IMG/VR virus record: IMGVR_UViG_3300048999_000178
Span: 1-41,937 of that record
Source of the DNA: a virus
Strand: one strand, 5' to 3'
Length of the DNA: 41,937 nucleotides
The notes beneath the pieces are model-generated. The model was not told where the DNA came from. It did no database searches and was given only the letters and a program-made list of their open reading frames with translations. Position 1 is the stretch's first letter; each line of letters opens with the position of its first letter. Shown here one piece after another: positions 6,898 to 14,690 of the stretch. The position numbers and the translations under genes were made by a program.

Positions 6898-7251
6898 GTG
6901 AGGAAGATGGTTGTAGCGGCCGTCCTGCTGGCGGCGCTGGTCTTTGCGTCGAGCGCGGCGGCCTGGAAATACAAGCTCACGATGCCTGTCGCCGAACAGG
7001 AAGCGCGGCGCTACACGAAGGAAAGCTGCCTCGAAGACGTGGAATGCGCTGAATGGGGCGTCGACTGTCGGCGGGTGAATGAACAACGGGTGACCTGCCT
7101 CGAGGTCCACTGGTACGAAGTCGAACCGCGCCTGCAGTACGTGGAAGGCGAAGAGGACAAATGCCAGTGGGGAGAGAAGCTCGGCGTCGGGCGCGGCGGC
7201 CATGTGGCCGTGAGCTTCTCGAAGGTCAGCTGCGAATTCGTCGTCCCATAG
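6898..7251 (+). CDS. Secreted cysteine-rich protein
   Basis: 117 aa, GTG start with a good ribosome site (GGGGAGG, 6 bp spacing). Residues 1-22 (MRKMVVAAVLLAALVFASSAAA) are a textbook Sec signal peptide with a likely cut after AAA. The mature part has six cysteines (SCLEDVEC, DCRR, TCLE, KCQW, SCEF), suggesting three disulfides outside the cell. No family recognised. It lies on its own among packaging genes, so it may be a moron expressed for the host's surface, or a late secreted factor. Confidence 0.65.
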   Translation: MRKMVVAAVLLAALVFASSAAAWKYKLTMPVAEQEARRYTKESCLEDVECAEWGVDCRRVNEQRVTCLEVHWYEVEPRLQYVEGEEDKCQWGEKLGVGRGGHVAVSFSKVSCEFVVP

Positions 7252-7409
7252 CTCACCCCTTCCCGGGCATCCCACCTGAGCGGGGTGTCCACGGGATCGC
7301 CGTGCACGGGATCTGGCCTCCTGAACGGATCGACGGTGCGTGCCGGGCGACCTGGGGACTCTTCTCGGAATAGGGGCGCCGGTCACCGAAAACGTCGGCC
7401 GCGCGATGC

Positions 7410-7473
7410 CTCTCCGATAAGGGAGCCGCCTTGCCCTTGGCAGGCCGGGTCTCACACCCGCCGCCGTTCGCGG
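7410..7473 (+). other. Cluster of small hairpins upstream of the large terminase
   Basis: Consecutive inverted repeats: an imperfect CTC(T)CC/GGGAG pair at about 7410-7425; GCC-TT-GCC / GGC-A-GGC at 7428-7445; CGGGT/ACCCG at 7446-7460; CCGC/GCGG at 7461-7473. The last three abut one another. No T-tract follows, so it is not a classical intrinsic terminator. It could stop read-through before the promoters that follow or be part of a packaging site. Not a tRNA: no acceptor stem or T-loop fits. Confidence 0.4.
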
Positions 7474-7479
7474 GGCGTT

Positions 7480-7500
7480 GTCGCCCGTAGCGGCTACACT
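7480..7500 (+). promoter_or_regulatory. Putative promoter (GTCGC-N10-TACACT)
   Basis: GTCGC at 7480-7484, 10 bp, TACACT at 7495-7500, the same spacing as the start-proximal elements, but here about 100 bp before the terminase start. TACACT is a good -10 (TAnnnT). With the copy at 7579 it would form a tandem pair ahead of the terminase and late genes. Confidence 0.4.
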
Positions 7501-7578
7501 GAGGCCTCCTTCTTAGCTTCCACGGCACAGAAGGTAGGGGTCGTACCGGACGCGGGCGGCCTCTTTTTCGTTCCGGGT

Positions 7579-7606
7579 GTCCGCTCCAGAGGCGACACTG
7601 GCCGCC
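7579..7606 (+). promoter_or_regulatory. Putative leaderless promoter element (GTCCG-N10-GACACT)
   Basis: GTCCG 7579-7583, 10 bp, GACACT 7594-7599, 7 bp, then GTG7607. Near-identical to the element before the endolysin gene: both contain TCCAGAG in the spacer. Confidence 0.5.
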
Positions 7607-9457
7607 GTGCCGACCCTCCTCGACCCGAGCGGACCAGACGAGATCCGCGAGCGGCTGCGCGAGGACTTCCCCTACTGGGCCGAGAAGGTCGAGGCCAAGA
7701 TCGTCGACAAGCGGCGCCGCGTCGTGCCGTTCGTCCCCAAACCCGGGCAGCTGGCTCTCGACGCCGAGCTCGAGGCCCAGCGCGCGGCCGGGCTGCCGAT
7801 GCGGGCGATCGTGCTCAAGGCCCGGCAGTTGGGCTTCTCGACCTACATGCAGCTGAAAGCGATCCACCGCTGCACGCTGCGCGAGCGCTACGACGCCGTG
7901 ACGATCGCCCAGAACCGCGGCACCGGCGCGAAGCTCTACCGGATGGCGGAGACCTGCTGGTCGAAACTGCCCAACGACCCGGAGATCAAGCCGAAGCTCG
8001 GCCAGCATCGCCGCCAGCAGTTCATGCACTTCGCAGGCGAGGGCCTCTGGCAGCACGGCGAGGCGTTCCCCGACTCCAGCTACACCGTCGACACCGCCGG
8101 CGAGTTCGACGCCGGCCGCGGCGCCACCTTCCAGATGATCCACGCCTCCGAGATCGCCTTCTGGACGCGGATCACCGACAAGCTCTCGGCGCTGACCAGC
8201 GCGATCCCCGACGACCCCGAGACGCTCTTCGTGCAGGAGTCGACCCCCAACGGCTTCAACGAGTTCCGGGATCTCTGGCTCGACGCCGAAGAGGGGCGCT
8301 CGGAGTGGATCGCCTTCTTCTGGCCGTGGTGGAAAGAGGACGAATACGCGCGGGCCTTCGTCTCCGACGGCGAGCGGGAACGCTTCATCGTCGGCGACCC
8401 GACCAACCCCTACGCCGAGGAAGAGCCCGACCTCGTCCGCAACTACGACCTGACGCTCGAGCAGCTGAACTGGCGACGCCGGGTGATCCCGAACAAATTC
8501 GGCGGCGACATCCGGAAATTCCACCAGGAGATGCCGAGCTCGGCCGAAGAGGCGTTCATCTCCTCCGGTCAGAAGGTCTTCGACGGCTACCGCACTGCGC
8601 AGCTGCTCGTGAAGTGCGAGATCACCGACCCGCGCGCGCCGACCGCCGAGCTACCCGGGCCCGTCATCGGCGACCTGCGGCCCGTCGACATGCGGACCGA
8701 ACCGACGCTCTCGGGCACGGTCGAGGTCCCGCAGGGCGCAGTGCTGCAGCACCGGGCGAGAGGCCTCGTCGACCAGTCGGCGCCGTGGCGCTTCTGGCTG
8801 CACGAGGACGACGAAGGCCAGCTCGAGCGGAAATCCGAGTACGTGATGGGGGTCGACGTCTCCGGCGGCAAGACCGAGACCACCCAGGAGCCCGACTACC
8901 ACGCGATCCAGGTGATCGACCACCGCACCCGCGAGCAGGTCGCCGAGTACCGCAGCCGCATCGAACCGCGGCTGCTGGTGCTGGAGATCCTGCTCGGTGC
9001 CCTGTACTTCAACAACGCCCTGGTCGCGATCGAGCGCACCGGCTCGTGGGGCATGGCGCCGCTGTCGATCCTCTACAACGACTTCCACTATCCGTTCCTC
9101 TACCGCTCGCGGAAGACCGGGACGACGTCGGACCGGGTCGAGCACCGACTCGGCTGGGACACGAACACCCGCACCAAGCCGCTGCTGATCGCCGGGATGG
9201 CCGAGCTCATCCGGATCGAGGAGGACGGCATCAAGAGCCGCGCGCTGGCGGGCGAGATCCGCACCTACACCCGCACCGAGAAAGGCACGATGGAGGCCGA
9301 GCCGGGCAAGTACGACGACCTCCTGATGGCCTTCATGATCGCCCAGGAGGTCGCGCGGCTCTCGCCGATCGTCGGGGCTGGGGGCGACACCGCGGGCGTC
9401 TTCAGCGCGCCCAGCAGGCAGCTGATCGGCCCCGGGGGATATACCGGGCGCCCGTAG
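7607..9457 (+). CDS. terL: Terminase large subunit
   Basis: ATP-driven packaging motor and nuclease that fills the procapsid. 616 aa from GTG7607; GTG7577 is also in frame (626 aa) but lacks a ribosome site and lies within the promoter-like element. ATPase: LKARQLGFST (Walker-A-like, about residues 70-79) and QMIHASEIAFW (Walker B with catalytic E, about 176-186). Nuclease: YVMGVDVSGG (first Asp, about 412-421), AIERTGSWG, and KYDDLLMAFMIA (Asp pair, about 568-579), the RNase-H-like triad. Length is normal for the family. Confidence 0.93.
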   Translation: MPTLLDPSGPDEIRERLREDFPYWAEKVEAKIVDKRRRVVPFVPKPGQLALDAELEAQRAAGLPMRAIVLKARQLGFSTYMQLKAIHRCTLRERYDAVTIAQNRGTGAKLYRMAETCWSKLPNDPEIKPKLGQHRRQQFMHFAGEGLWQHGEAFPDSSYTVDTAGEFDAGRGATFQMIHASEIAFWTRITDKLSALTSAIPDDPETLFVQESTPNGFNEFRDLWLDAEEGRSEWIAFFWPWWKEDEYARAFVSDGERERFIVGDPTNPYAEEEPDLVRNYDLTLEQLNWRRRVIPNKFGGDIRKFHQEMPSSAEEAFISSGQKVFDGYRTAQLLVKCEITDPRAPTAELPGPVIGDLRPVDMRTEPTLSGTVEVPQGAVLQHRARGLVDQSAPWRFWLHEDDEGQLERKSEYVMGVDVSGGKTETTQEPDYHAIQVIDHRTREQVAEYRSRIEPRLLVLEILLGALYFNNALVAIERTGSWGMAPLSILYNDFHYPFLYRSRKTGTTSDRVEHRLGWDTNTRTKPLLIAGMAELIRIEEDGIKSRALAGEIRTYTRTEKGTMEAEPGKYDDLLMAFMIAQEVARLSPIVGAGGDTAGVFSAPSRQLIGPGGYTGRP

Positions 9458-9459
9458 GT

Positions 9460-9487
9460 GTCCGGTGGTTGCGCGACACTGCGGCGC
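9460..9487 (+). promoter_or_regulatory. Putative leaderless promoter element (GTCCG-N10-GACACT)
   Basis: GTCCG 9460-9464, 10 bp, GACACT 9475-9480, 7 bp, GTG9488. It starts 3 bp after the terL stop, leaving exactly room for the element between the two genes. Confidence 0.5.
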
Positions 9488-9751
9488 GTGTCCAGTGGCC
9501 TGTACCTCCCGCCCTCGGCTCTGCCGCCCGCACGGCCCGCGCCGCCGGTCGAGCAGACCAACCAGTGCCTGATGTGCGGCATCGAGATGCCGGCCGGCGA
9601 ACTGCGGCCGTTCCTGCGCCACGTCAAGCGCTGCATGGGCGCCCACCAGGACGACATGACGGGCGCGATCCGCGAGCACGCCCGGTCGATCTTCACCGGC
9701 GCCTCGCCGGACCCCGAGAAGGACGCCCACTTCGCCCGAGGAGGCAACTGA
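9488..9751 (+). CDS. Small C2HC zinc-finger protein between terL and portal
   Basis: 87 aa from GTG9488 (GTG9458 is in frame and would add 10 residues that coincide with the promoter-like element). Proline-rich N-terminus, then CLMCGIEMPAGELRPFLRHVKRC (CxxC, H, C), a zinc finger. Function unknown; position suggests a packaging or head-assembly accessory. Stop overlaps the next ATG (TGATG). Confidence 0.6.
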   Translation: MSSGLYLPPSALPPARPAPPVEQTNQCLMCGIEMPAGELRPFLRHVKRCMGAHQDDMTGAIREHARSIFTGASPDPEKDAHFARGGN

Positions 9752-10218
9752 TGAGCCAGTACAAGGTCGCCGACATCGTGCTGCCGATCAACGAGCAGGA
9801 GGGCTACGAGGCCGGTGACCAGTCCGCGCACCGCGCCGCGCTCGCGATGGGCGACCGCTTCGACGCCCCGACGATCATCGCTCTCACCGACATGCTCAGC
9901 TACCTGATGATGCGTGGGGGGCAGGCGTCGATGACGACGGTCCGCGACCGCGTCGGCCGCGACGGGCTGCCGGTCGCCGACGGCGAACCCGGCGAATACC
10001 GGACGCTCGGGCTGACGATCTTCTACGAGACGCGCGATGCGAAGCTGCAGCTCGCGAAGCCGCCCGAGCGGATCCAGGGGATCCCGGTGGAGGACTTCGA
10101 CCGACCGCCGACGGAGATCGACGACTACAGCACCCTTGGACCCGAGCAGGGTCCCACCACCGAGGAGCTCGAGGAGATTCCCGAGCCCGCAGCTGAGCCC
10201 CTCGCGCTCACCGACTGA
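9751..10218 (+). CDS. Hypothetical acidic protein ahead of portal
   Basis: 155 aa, ATG start with GAGGAGG 6 bp upstream, a strong site. Middle region helical (APTIIALTDMLSYLMMRGGQASMTTVRDRVG), then a beta stretch (EYRTLGLTIFYETRDAKLQL), C-terminus acidic and Pro-rich (EELEEIPEPAAEP). No family recognised. Location between terminase and portal suggests a structural or assembly role. Confidence 0.65.
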   Translation: MSQYKVADIVLPINEQEGYEAGDQSAHRAALAMGDRFDAPTIIALTDMLSYLMMRGGQASMTTVRDRVGRDGLPVADGEPGEYRTLGLTIFYETRDAKLQLAKPPERIQGIPVEDFDRPPTEIDDYSTLGPEQGPTTEELEEIPEPAAEPLALTD

Positions 10219-10226
10219 CCGCCTTG

Positions 10227-12194
10227 GTGCCGATCGCCAGTCGAGCCGACCAGACCGACGAGCAGCGCGAAACGCTGCAGAAGGTCGACTGCTGGTTCGA
10301 CGAATCCGACCAGCTGCACCGCCAGTTCGAACCGCGCTGGGGCACCTGGTACGGCCTCAGCCGCAACTACCGCCGCTGGTCGTCCGCCTACCAGGAGGCC
10401 AACATGCCGAACGACAAGGACGTCGTGATCGACGAGATCAAGCGCAAGTGGGGCGAGCAGCTCTTCGTGCCCTACGGCTTCGCGGTGATGGAGACCAACG
10501 TCCCGCGGATCATCTCCCAGACCCCGCGCTACCGCGCCAGGCCCGGCGAACTCTCGCCGCAGGTCCAGCAGGCGCTGAAGCCGGCCGAGGCGCGCTTCGA
10601 ACTCGACGACGCGGAAACGCACTTCGAGCGCCGCCTGCAGGAAACGGTCCGCTCGGGTCTGCGCTACGGCCTCGGCGTCCACAAGAGCTTCTGGGAAAAA
10701 CGCTGCCGCAGCGGCAAGGTGCTCCAGAAGCACAACCTCGACGACGGCTACGGCGCCGCGGAGGACGGCGAGATCGTCGTCTACGAAGGGCCGAACTCCG
10801 AATCCGTCGACATCTTCGACTTCTTCTGGGATCCGGTCGGCCGCGACATGCAGACCTCCCGCTACGCGATCCACCGGATCTGGCGCGACATCAACTACGT
10901 CGCGAGCAAAGTGCAGGAAGGTAAGGAAATCCGGGCGAAGGGCGGCAAGGGCGGCTGGGCCGAACTGGATCTCGAGGCGATCAAGAGCCTCGCCACGACG
11001 AAACGCCGCAGCGAAGGCTGGTCGGTCCGCTGGGAGGCCGCCGGTGCCGCGGGCTACGAAGACAAGGGCGAGCTCTTCGAGATCTGGGAGGTCCACGACC
11101 GCGATGAGGTCTACACCGTGCTCGGCGGTCGCAACGGGATCCTCGTGCAGCAGGACATCAACCCGTTCCTCCACGGCGACTTCCCCTTCGATATCTACCG
11201 GCCGACGATCGTCGAGCAGGAGTTCTGCGGGAACGGCGAGATCGAGTCGATCGCCCATCTGCTCTGGGAGCTCAACACTCTCCGCGGTCAGCGCCGCGAC
11301 CAGGCCAACCAGGCGCTGAACGCCGGCTACTTCTACCAGCGGGGCTCGCTCAACCAGGCCGACATGGTCACCGGCTCCGGCCTCTTCGTCCCGGTCAACA
11401 TGGCGCCGCAGGACGTGATCCAGCCGATGCCTTTCCGTGAAGTCCCGAACTCCGGCTACCAGGAGGAGGCAGCGATCAAGGCCGACATCGAGCTCGCCTC
11501 CGCCATCTCCGAATCGGTCGTCGGATCCGGTGGCGAGGAAACGGCCACCGGCACGCAGATGGTCCAGACCGCGGCGATGTACCGGATGAAGCTGAAGGCG
11601 AAGAACCTGCATGTCGACCTCCTGGTTCCGCAGACGGCCAAGCGCAAGGCGCTCTACGAGCAGTACAAGGCGGGGAAGTCCGAACCGGGCACGGAAACGC
11701 TCTCGGTCGAAGATGCGACCGCCGAGACCGGCTTCCGCCATCTCGACATGCCCGACACCCTCTGGGCCGCGAACTTCGAACTCGTGCCGATCGACCAGTC
11801 GACCGAACCCGACGACCCGATCCAGAAGAAACACGACGCGATGGAACTCGGCCAGACCCTGATCCCGGTGATGCAGTCGGTCGACCCGCAGGCCTACATC
11901 GGCTACGTGCTCGACCAGCACGAAATCGAAGACAAATCGGCCTGGGTCAAGAAAGGCCCGCAGCCGGCGGAGGTCGCCAGCGGCGTCGCCGAATCCTTCG
12001 CCCACGCGATGCGGGAAGCGGGCATCGACCCGCAGGAGATCGAACAGATCGCCAACGCCGCCCACGCCCACTCCGAAAGCGCGGCGCCGGGTGGCCCACA
12101 GCCTGAAGGCGGCCAGCCGCCCGAACAACAGGGGGCCGAAGCGCCCGAACAGGAACAGGCGTCACAGATGACGCCGCAACCACAAGGAGCGTGA
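10227..12194 (+). CDS. Portal protein
   Basis: Forms the dodecameric ring through which DNA enters and leaves. 655 aa from GTG10227 (TTG10224 also possible; no good ribosome site). N-terminal residues 1-130 resemble podovirus portals (W-Y-G-L-S-R-N-Y, DEIKRKWGEQLFVPYGFAVMETNVPRIISQTP); the middle has SGLRYGLGVHKSFWEKR and VDIFDFFWDP, then HLLWELNTLRGQRRDQANQALN, typical of P22-like long portals. The C-terminal 60 residues are low-complexity P/Q/G/E. No gp16/peptidase fusion. It lies directly after the terminase block. Confidence 0.85.
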   Translation: MPIASRADQTDEQRETLQKVDCWFDESDQLHRQFEPRWGTWYGLSRNYRRWSSAYQEANMPNDKDVVIDEIKRKWGEQLFVPYGFAVMETNVPRIISQTPRYRARPGELSPQVQQALKPAEARFELDDAETHFERRLQETVRSGLRYGLGVHKSFWEKRCRSGKVLQKHNLDDGYGAAEDGEIVVYEGPNSESVDIFDFFWDPVGRDMQTSRYAIHRIWRDINYVASKVQEGKEIRAKGGKGGWAELDLEAIKSLATTKRRSEGWSVRWEAAGAAGYEDKGELFEIWEVHDRDEVYTVLGGRNGILVQQDINPFLHGDFPFDIYRPTIVEQEFCGNGEIESIAHLLWELNTLRGQRRDQANQALNAGYFYQRGSLNQADMVTGSGLFVPVNMAPQDVIQPMPFREVPNSGYQEEAAIKADIELASAISESVVGSGGEETATGTQMVQTAAMYRMKLKAKNLHVDLLVPQTAKRKALYEQYKAGKSEPGTETLSVEDATAETGFRHLDMPDTLWAANFELVPIDQSTEPDDPIQKKHDAMELGQTLIPVMQSVDPQAYIGYVLDQHEIEDKSAWVKKGPQPAEVASGVAESFAHAMREAGIDPQEIEQIANAAHAHSESAAPGGPQPEGGQPPEQQGAEAPEQEQASQMTPQPQGA

Positions 12195-12199
12195 TCCGG

Positions 12200-12538
12200 A
12201 TGGCGGCCAAAGCGAAAGCCAAACCGGCGGCGAAAACGAAATCGAGCCGCAAAGCGACGAGCCGCAAGAAGGCCGAGTCGCAGTTCCCCCAGGCCTTCAT
12301 CTCGAATGCCCGCTTCGCGCCGGGCACGGAGGTCGGGTTCTGGAAGGTGACCGATGTCGGCAGCGAGCGCGCCGAAGGCCGCGCGCCGTTCCCGAAAGCG
12401 ATGAAGACGGCGACGGTCGGCAAGGACGGCTCACTGGCCGTCAATGGCCTCGAGCCCGGCAGCTATCTCGCCGCCGCGGAGAACGGCGACGGCGGCCAGT
12501 GGACCTACCTGCAGTTCTCGGTCAAGGCCGAGGGCTGA
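12200..12538 (+). CDS. Small beta-domain virion protein sharing a fold with the fibre N-terminus
   Basis: 112 aa; ATG12200 sits 10 bp after AAGGAG, whereas the overlapping GTG12191 is too near. Residues 1-27 are Lys/Ala-rich; 36-112 form a beta domain (ARFAPGTEVGFWKV...TATVGKDGSLAVNGL...YLAAAENG...WTYLQFSV) that aligns by eye with residues 11-82 of the next gene's product (GTVVGLYD...TATVAAGAVTFTGL...YFAAAEVG...WQAKRF). The two probably arose by duplication. Likely a head decoration, spike base or fibre-attachment protein. Confidence 0.65.
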   Translation: MAAKAKAKPAAKTKSSRKATSRKKAESQFPQAFISNARFAPGTEVGFWKVTDVGSERAEGRAPFPKAMKTATVGKDGSLAVNGLEPGSYLAAAENGDGGQWTYLQFSVKAEG

Positions 12539-12556
12539 TCGCCGCGGAGTAGCCCT

Positions 12557-14527
12557 GTGTCCGTCGAAGCCACGATCCCGGTTCTGCCGCTCTTCCCGAA
12601 CGGCACGGTCGTCGGCCTCTACGACGGGCAGGGCTACTCCGAGTTCCCGAGGATCCCCCCGGGCGCTCCGCTGTCGACGGCCACGGTGGCCGCCGGCGCT
12701 GTCACCTTCACCGGCCTGACCGAAAACCACCCCTACTTCGCCGCGGCCGAAGTCGGCTCGCCGGCGAAGTGGCAGGCCAAGCGCTTCATCCCGTTCGCCA
12801 CCGATCCTGAACCCTGGAAGACCAAGGGTCCCAAGGGCGACCGGGGAGAACGCGGCGAACAGGGGGAAAGGGGAACCACCGGGAACACCGGGAGTGCAGG
12901 GGGCACCGGCTCGACCGGCCCAGAAGGCCCGCGCGGTGAAAAAGGAGAAAAAGGCGCTACGGGTTCGCCCGGCTCGACCGGCGAAAAAGGCGAAAAAGGC
13001 GCCACCGGATCCACGGGCTCGCAGGGCGAAAAAGGCGAAAAAGGTGAAAAAGGGTCGACGGGGTCGGCCGGCCCTGAAGGCCCCCGTGGGCTACAGGGTG
13101 AACGGGGCGAAAAAGGCGAAAAAGGGGAAAAAGGCGAAGCCGGCACGGGGGGTGCTTCGGGCGTCTTCGACATCATGTCCCACGGTGGCAACGGGAACGG
13201 GACTGCCGACAACGCCACCGCGCTGACGGCGGCGATCACCGCGGCCACGGAAGCGGGCGGCGGCATCGTCTCGCTGCCGGCCGGCACGTTTGTCGTCAAC
13301 TCGACGGTCACGCTGCCGAGCAAGGTCATCCTGCAGGGAGCGGGCAAAGAAGCCACGATCATCAAGCTCGGCGGCAGCAAAAACGTCCCGATCCTGCGGA
13401 CCTCGAACTTCGAAGGCGGCAGCACGACCGGCGGCTCGATCGGCTTCGGCATCCGCGACATCGGCTTCGACGGCAACAAGGCCAACAACACGACGATGAC
13501 CACGCCGGTCGTCGATCTGGACGGCCTCGCCTTCTTCATCGACAACGTCTACATCTTCAACGGCAAGGCATCGAACCTGCGGACGCAGATGAGCCGCACG
13601 AGTCCGAACACGAAAATGGAGGCCTTCATCTCCAATGTCTTCCTCGAAGAAGCGGGGAAGACCAACTACATCTTCCTCGGCCCGCACGACTCGGTCATCA
13701 CGAACCTGATCGGCGCCGGTAACGGCACCGAAGCGAACATCCTCGTCCAGAACATCTCGAACTGGACCGACTGCCACGTCTACGGCAACTCGAAATACGG
13801 CTTCCAGGTGGAAGGGTATGCCGCCTTCAACAACTGCGATGCAGAGGGGTCGACCAACGGTCACGTCCTCCTCGCCGCCAGCGGCGTGATGTGGAACGGT
13901 GGCCGGGTCTTCTACGGCGGCGGGACTGACGGCCGCAAGGGCTTCCTCCTGAAAGAAGGCGCCACTTCCTGCCAGATCACCGGCGTCGAAGTCGCCAACT
14001 GCACCAGCGGCGCCTTCATCTTCGAAGAACCTGCCTTCCACGGCGCCAAGTGCGTCATCGGCGGGATCGTCTTCGGCGAAGAAGCCAAAGCCGCCGTGAC
14101 GGGGACCGTGGACGAAACGGTCGACTTCTCCAACCTGCACGTCGCGGCGCCGATGACCGGACCCACGCAGGGCGGGACCTCGATCCAGATCGGCATTCCC
14201 TTCAACATTCCGGGCACGATCGCGGCCGGGGAACAGGCGGCCGCCATCGTGCCGCTGAACGAAAACACGCAGACGGTCAAGTCCTTCGCCTTCCTCTGCA
14301 GGGTCGGGACGCTCGGGACGACGGTGAAAGCGAAACTCATCGGGATCACGAGCGGCGGCACGTCGACCACGCTCCTCTCCGGCATCACCGTCAAAGCGGC
14401 TGTGGAATGGCACGAACTGAACCACACGTTCACGGAAGAAGAAATGCTCGTCGTCGAAATCGAATCGATCTCCGGAACCAACAAGAACTTCACCGGCACG
14501 CTGATCGTCCAGTACGAAGCGCCGTGA
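12557..14527 (+). CDS. Collagen-like, beta-helical fibre/spike protein
   Basis: Receptor-binding or host-surface-degrading fibre, probably trimeric. 656 aa, GTG start 8 bp after GGAG. Residues 1-90: small beta domain shared with the preceding gene. About 91-202: collagen-like Gly-X-Y repeats, rich in GEKGEKG, PRG and TGS triplets. About 203-530: right-handed beta-helix of the pectate-lyase-3 type (GNGTADNATALTAAITAA..GGGIVSLPAGTFVV). About 540-656: C-terminal beta-sandwich ending in FTGTLIVQYEAP, likely the receptor or trimerisation domain. Unusual position, between portal and scaffold rather than at the end of the tail genes. Confidence 0.85.
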   Translation: MSVEATIPVLPLFPNGTVVGLYDGQGYSEFPRIPPGAPLSTATVAAGAVTFTGLTENHPYFAAAEVGSPAKWQAKRFIPFATDPEPWKTKGPKGDRGERGEQGERGTTGNTGSAGGTGSTGPEGPRGEKGEKGATGSPGSTGEKGEKGATGSTGSQGEKGEKGEKGSTGSAGPEGPRGLQGERGEKGEKGEKGEAGTGGASGVFDIMSHGGNGNGTADNATALTAAITAATEAGGGIVSLPAGTFVVNSTVTLPSKVILQGAGKEATIIKLGGSKNVPILRTSNFEGGSTTGGSIGFGIRDIGFDGNKANNTTMTTPVVDLDGLAFFIDNVYIFNGKASNLRTQMSRTSPNTKMEAFISNVFLEEAGKTNYIFLGPHDSVITNLIGAGNGTEANILVQNISNWTDCHVYGNSKYGFQVEGYAAFNNCDAEGSTNGHVLLAASGVMWNGGRVFYGGGTDGRKGFLLKEGATSCQITGVEVANCTSGAFIFEEPAFHGAKCVIGGIVFGEEAKAAVTGTVDETVDFSNLHVAAPMTGPTQGGTSIQIGIPFNIPGTIAAGEQAAAIVPLNENTQTVKSFAFLCRVGTLGTTVKAKLIGITSGGTSTTLLSGITVKAAVEWHELNHTFTEEEMLVVEIESISGTNKNFTGTLIVQYEAP

Positions 14528-14676
14528 CGCAGCCCTACCGCAAAGGTGCCAAGGCCCGGACCGCCGCGCTGGCGGCGATGCTCCGCGGCGAACCAGCCCT
14601 CAGGCCTCATCCCCTGGCCGCCGGCAGGAAACTGCAGCGCTCGCGGCGTAAACGTAGGGGCCGTCCGAAGGGCTAG
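14524..14676 (+). CDS. Very basic 50-aa protein
   Basis: GTG start overlapping the fibre stop (GTGA). Arg/Lys-rich throughout, ending RKLQRSRRKRRGRPKG. Possible nucleic-acid-binding or head-interior peptide. Its last 14 bp overlap the promoter-like element of the next gene. The coupled start and clear composition favour a real gene, but there is no family support. Confidence 0.45.
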   Translation: MTQPYRKGAKARTAALAAMLRGEPALRPHPLAAGRKLQRSRRKRRGRPKG

Positions 14677-14690
14677 GCAAACTGCCGCTC
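14663..14690 (+). promoter_or_regulatory. Putative leaderless promoter element (GTCCG-N10-CAAACT)
   Basis: GTCCG 14663-14667, 10 bp, CAAACT 14678-14683, 7 bp, GTG14691. Same spacing as the copies before terL and the endolysin, with a weaker hexamer. It would start the scaffold-capsid operon. Confidence 0.45.

Noticed and set aside
7421-7480. tRNA-like fold
   Set aside because: Three hairpins are present, but there is no 7-bp acceptor stem, no TTCRA loop and the stems do not fit tRNA lengths.
7285-9750. Long forward open frame in another phase across terL
   Set aside because: It is a shadow of terL, whose ATPase and nuclease motifs are all in the other phase; only its last part (from 9751) is a real gene.
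10125-12128. 667-codon open frame on the minus strand across the portal gene
   Set aside because: It mirrors the portal gene, which has a clear family pattern; long antisense frames are expected in high-G+C DNA. Its composition (many V-D-R-H repeats) is typical of a reverse-frame shadow.
13091-14425. 444-codon minus-strand frame across the fibre gene
   Set aside because: Antisense shadow of the beta-helix region; the forward frame has the collagen triplets and the pectate-lyase pattern.
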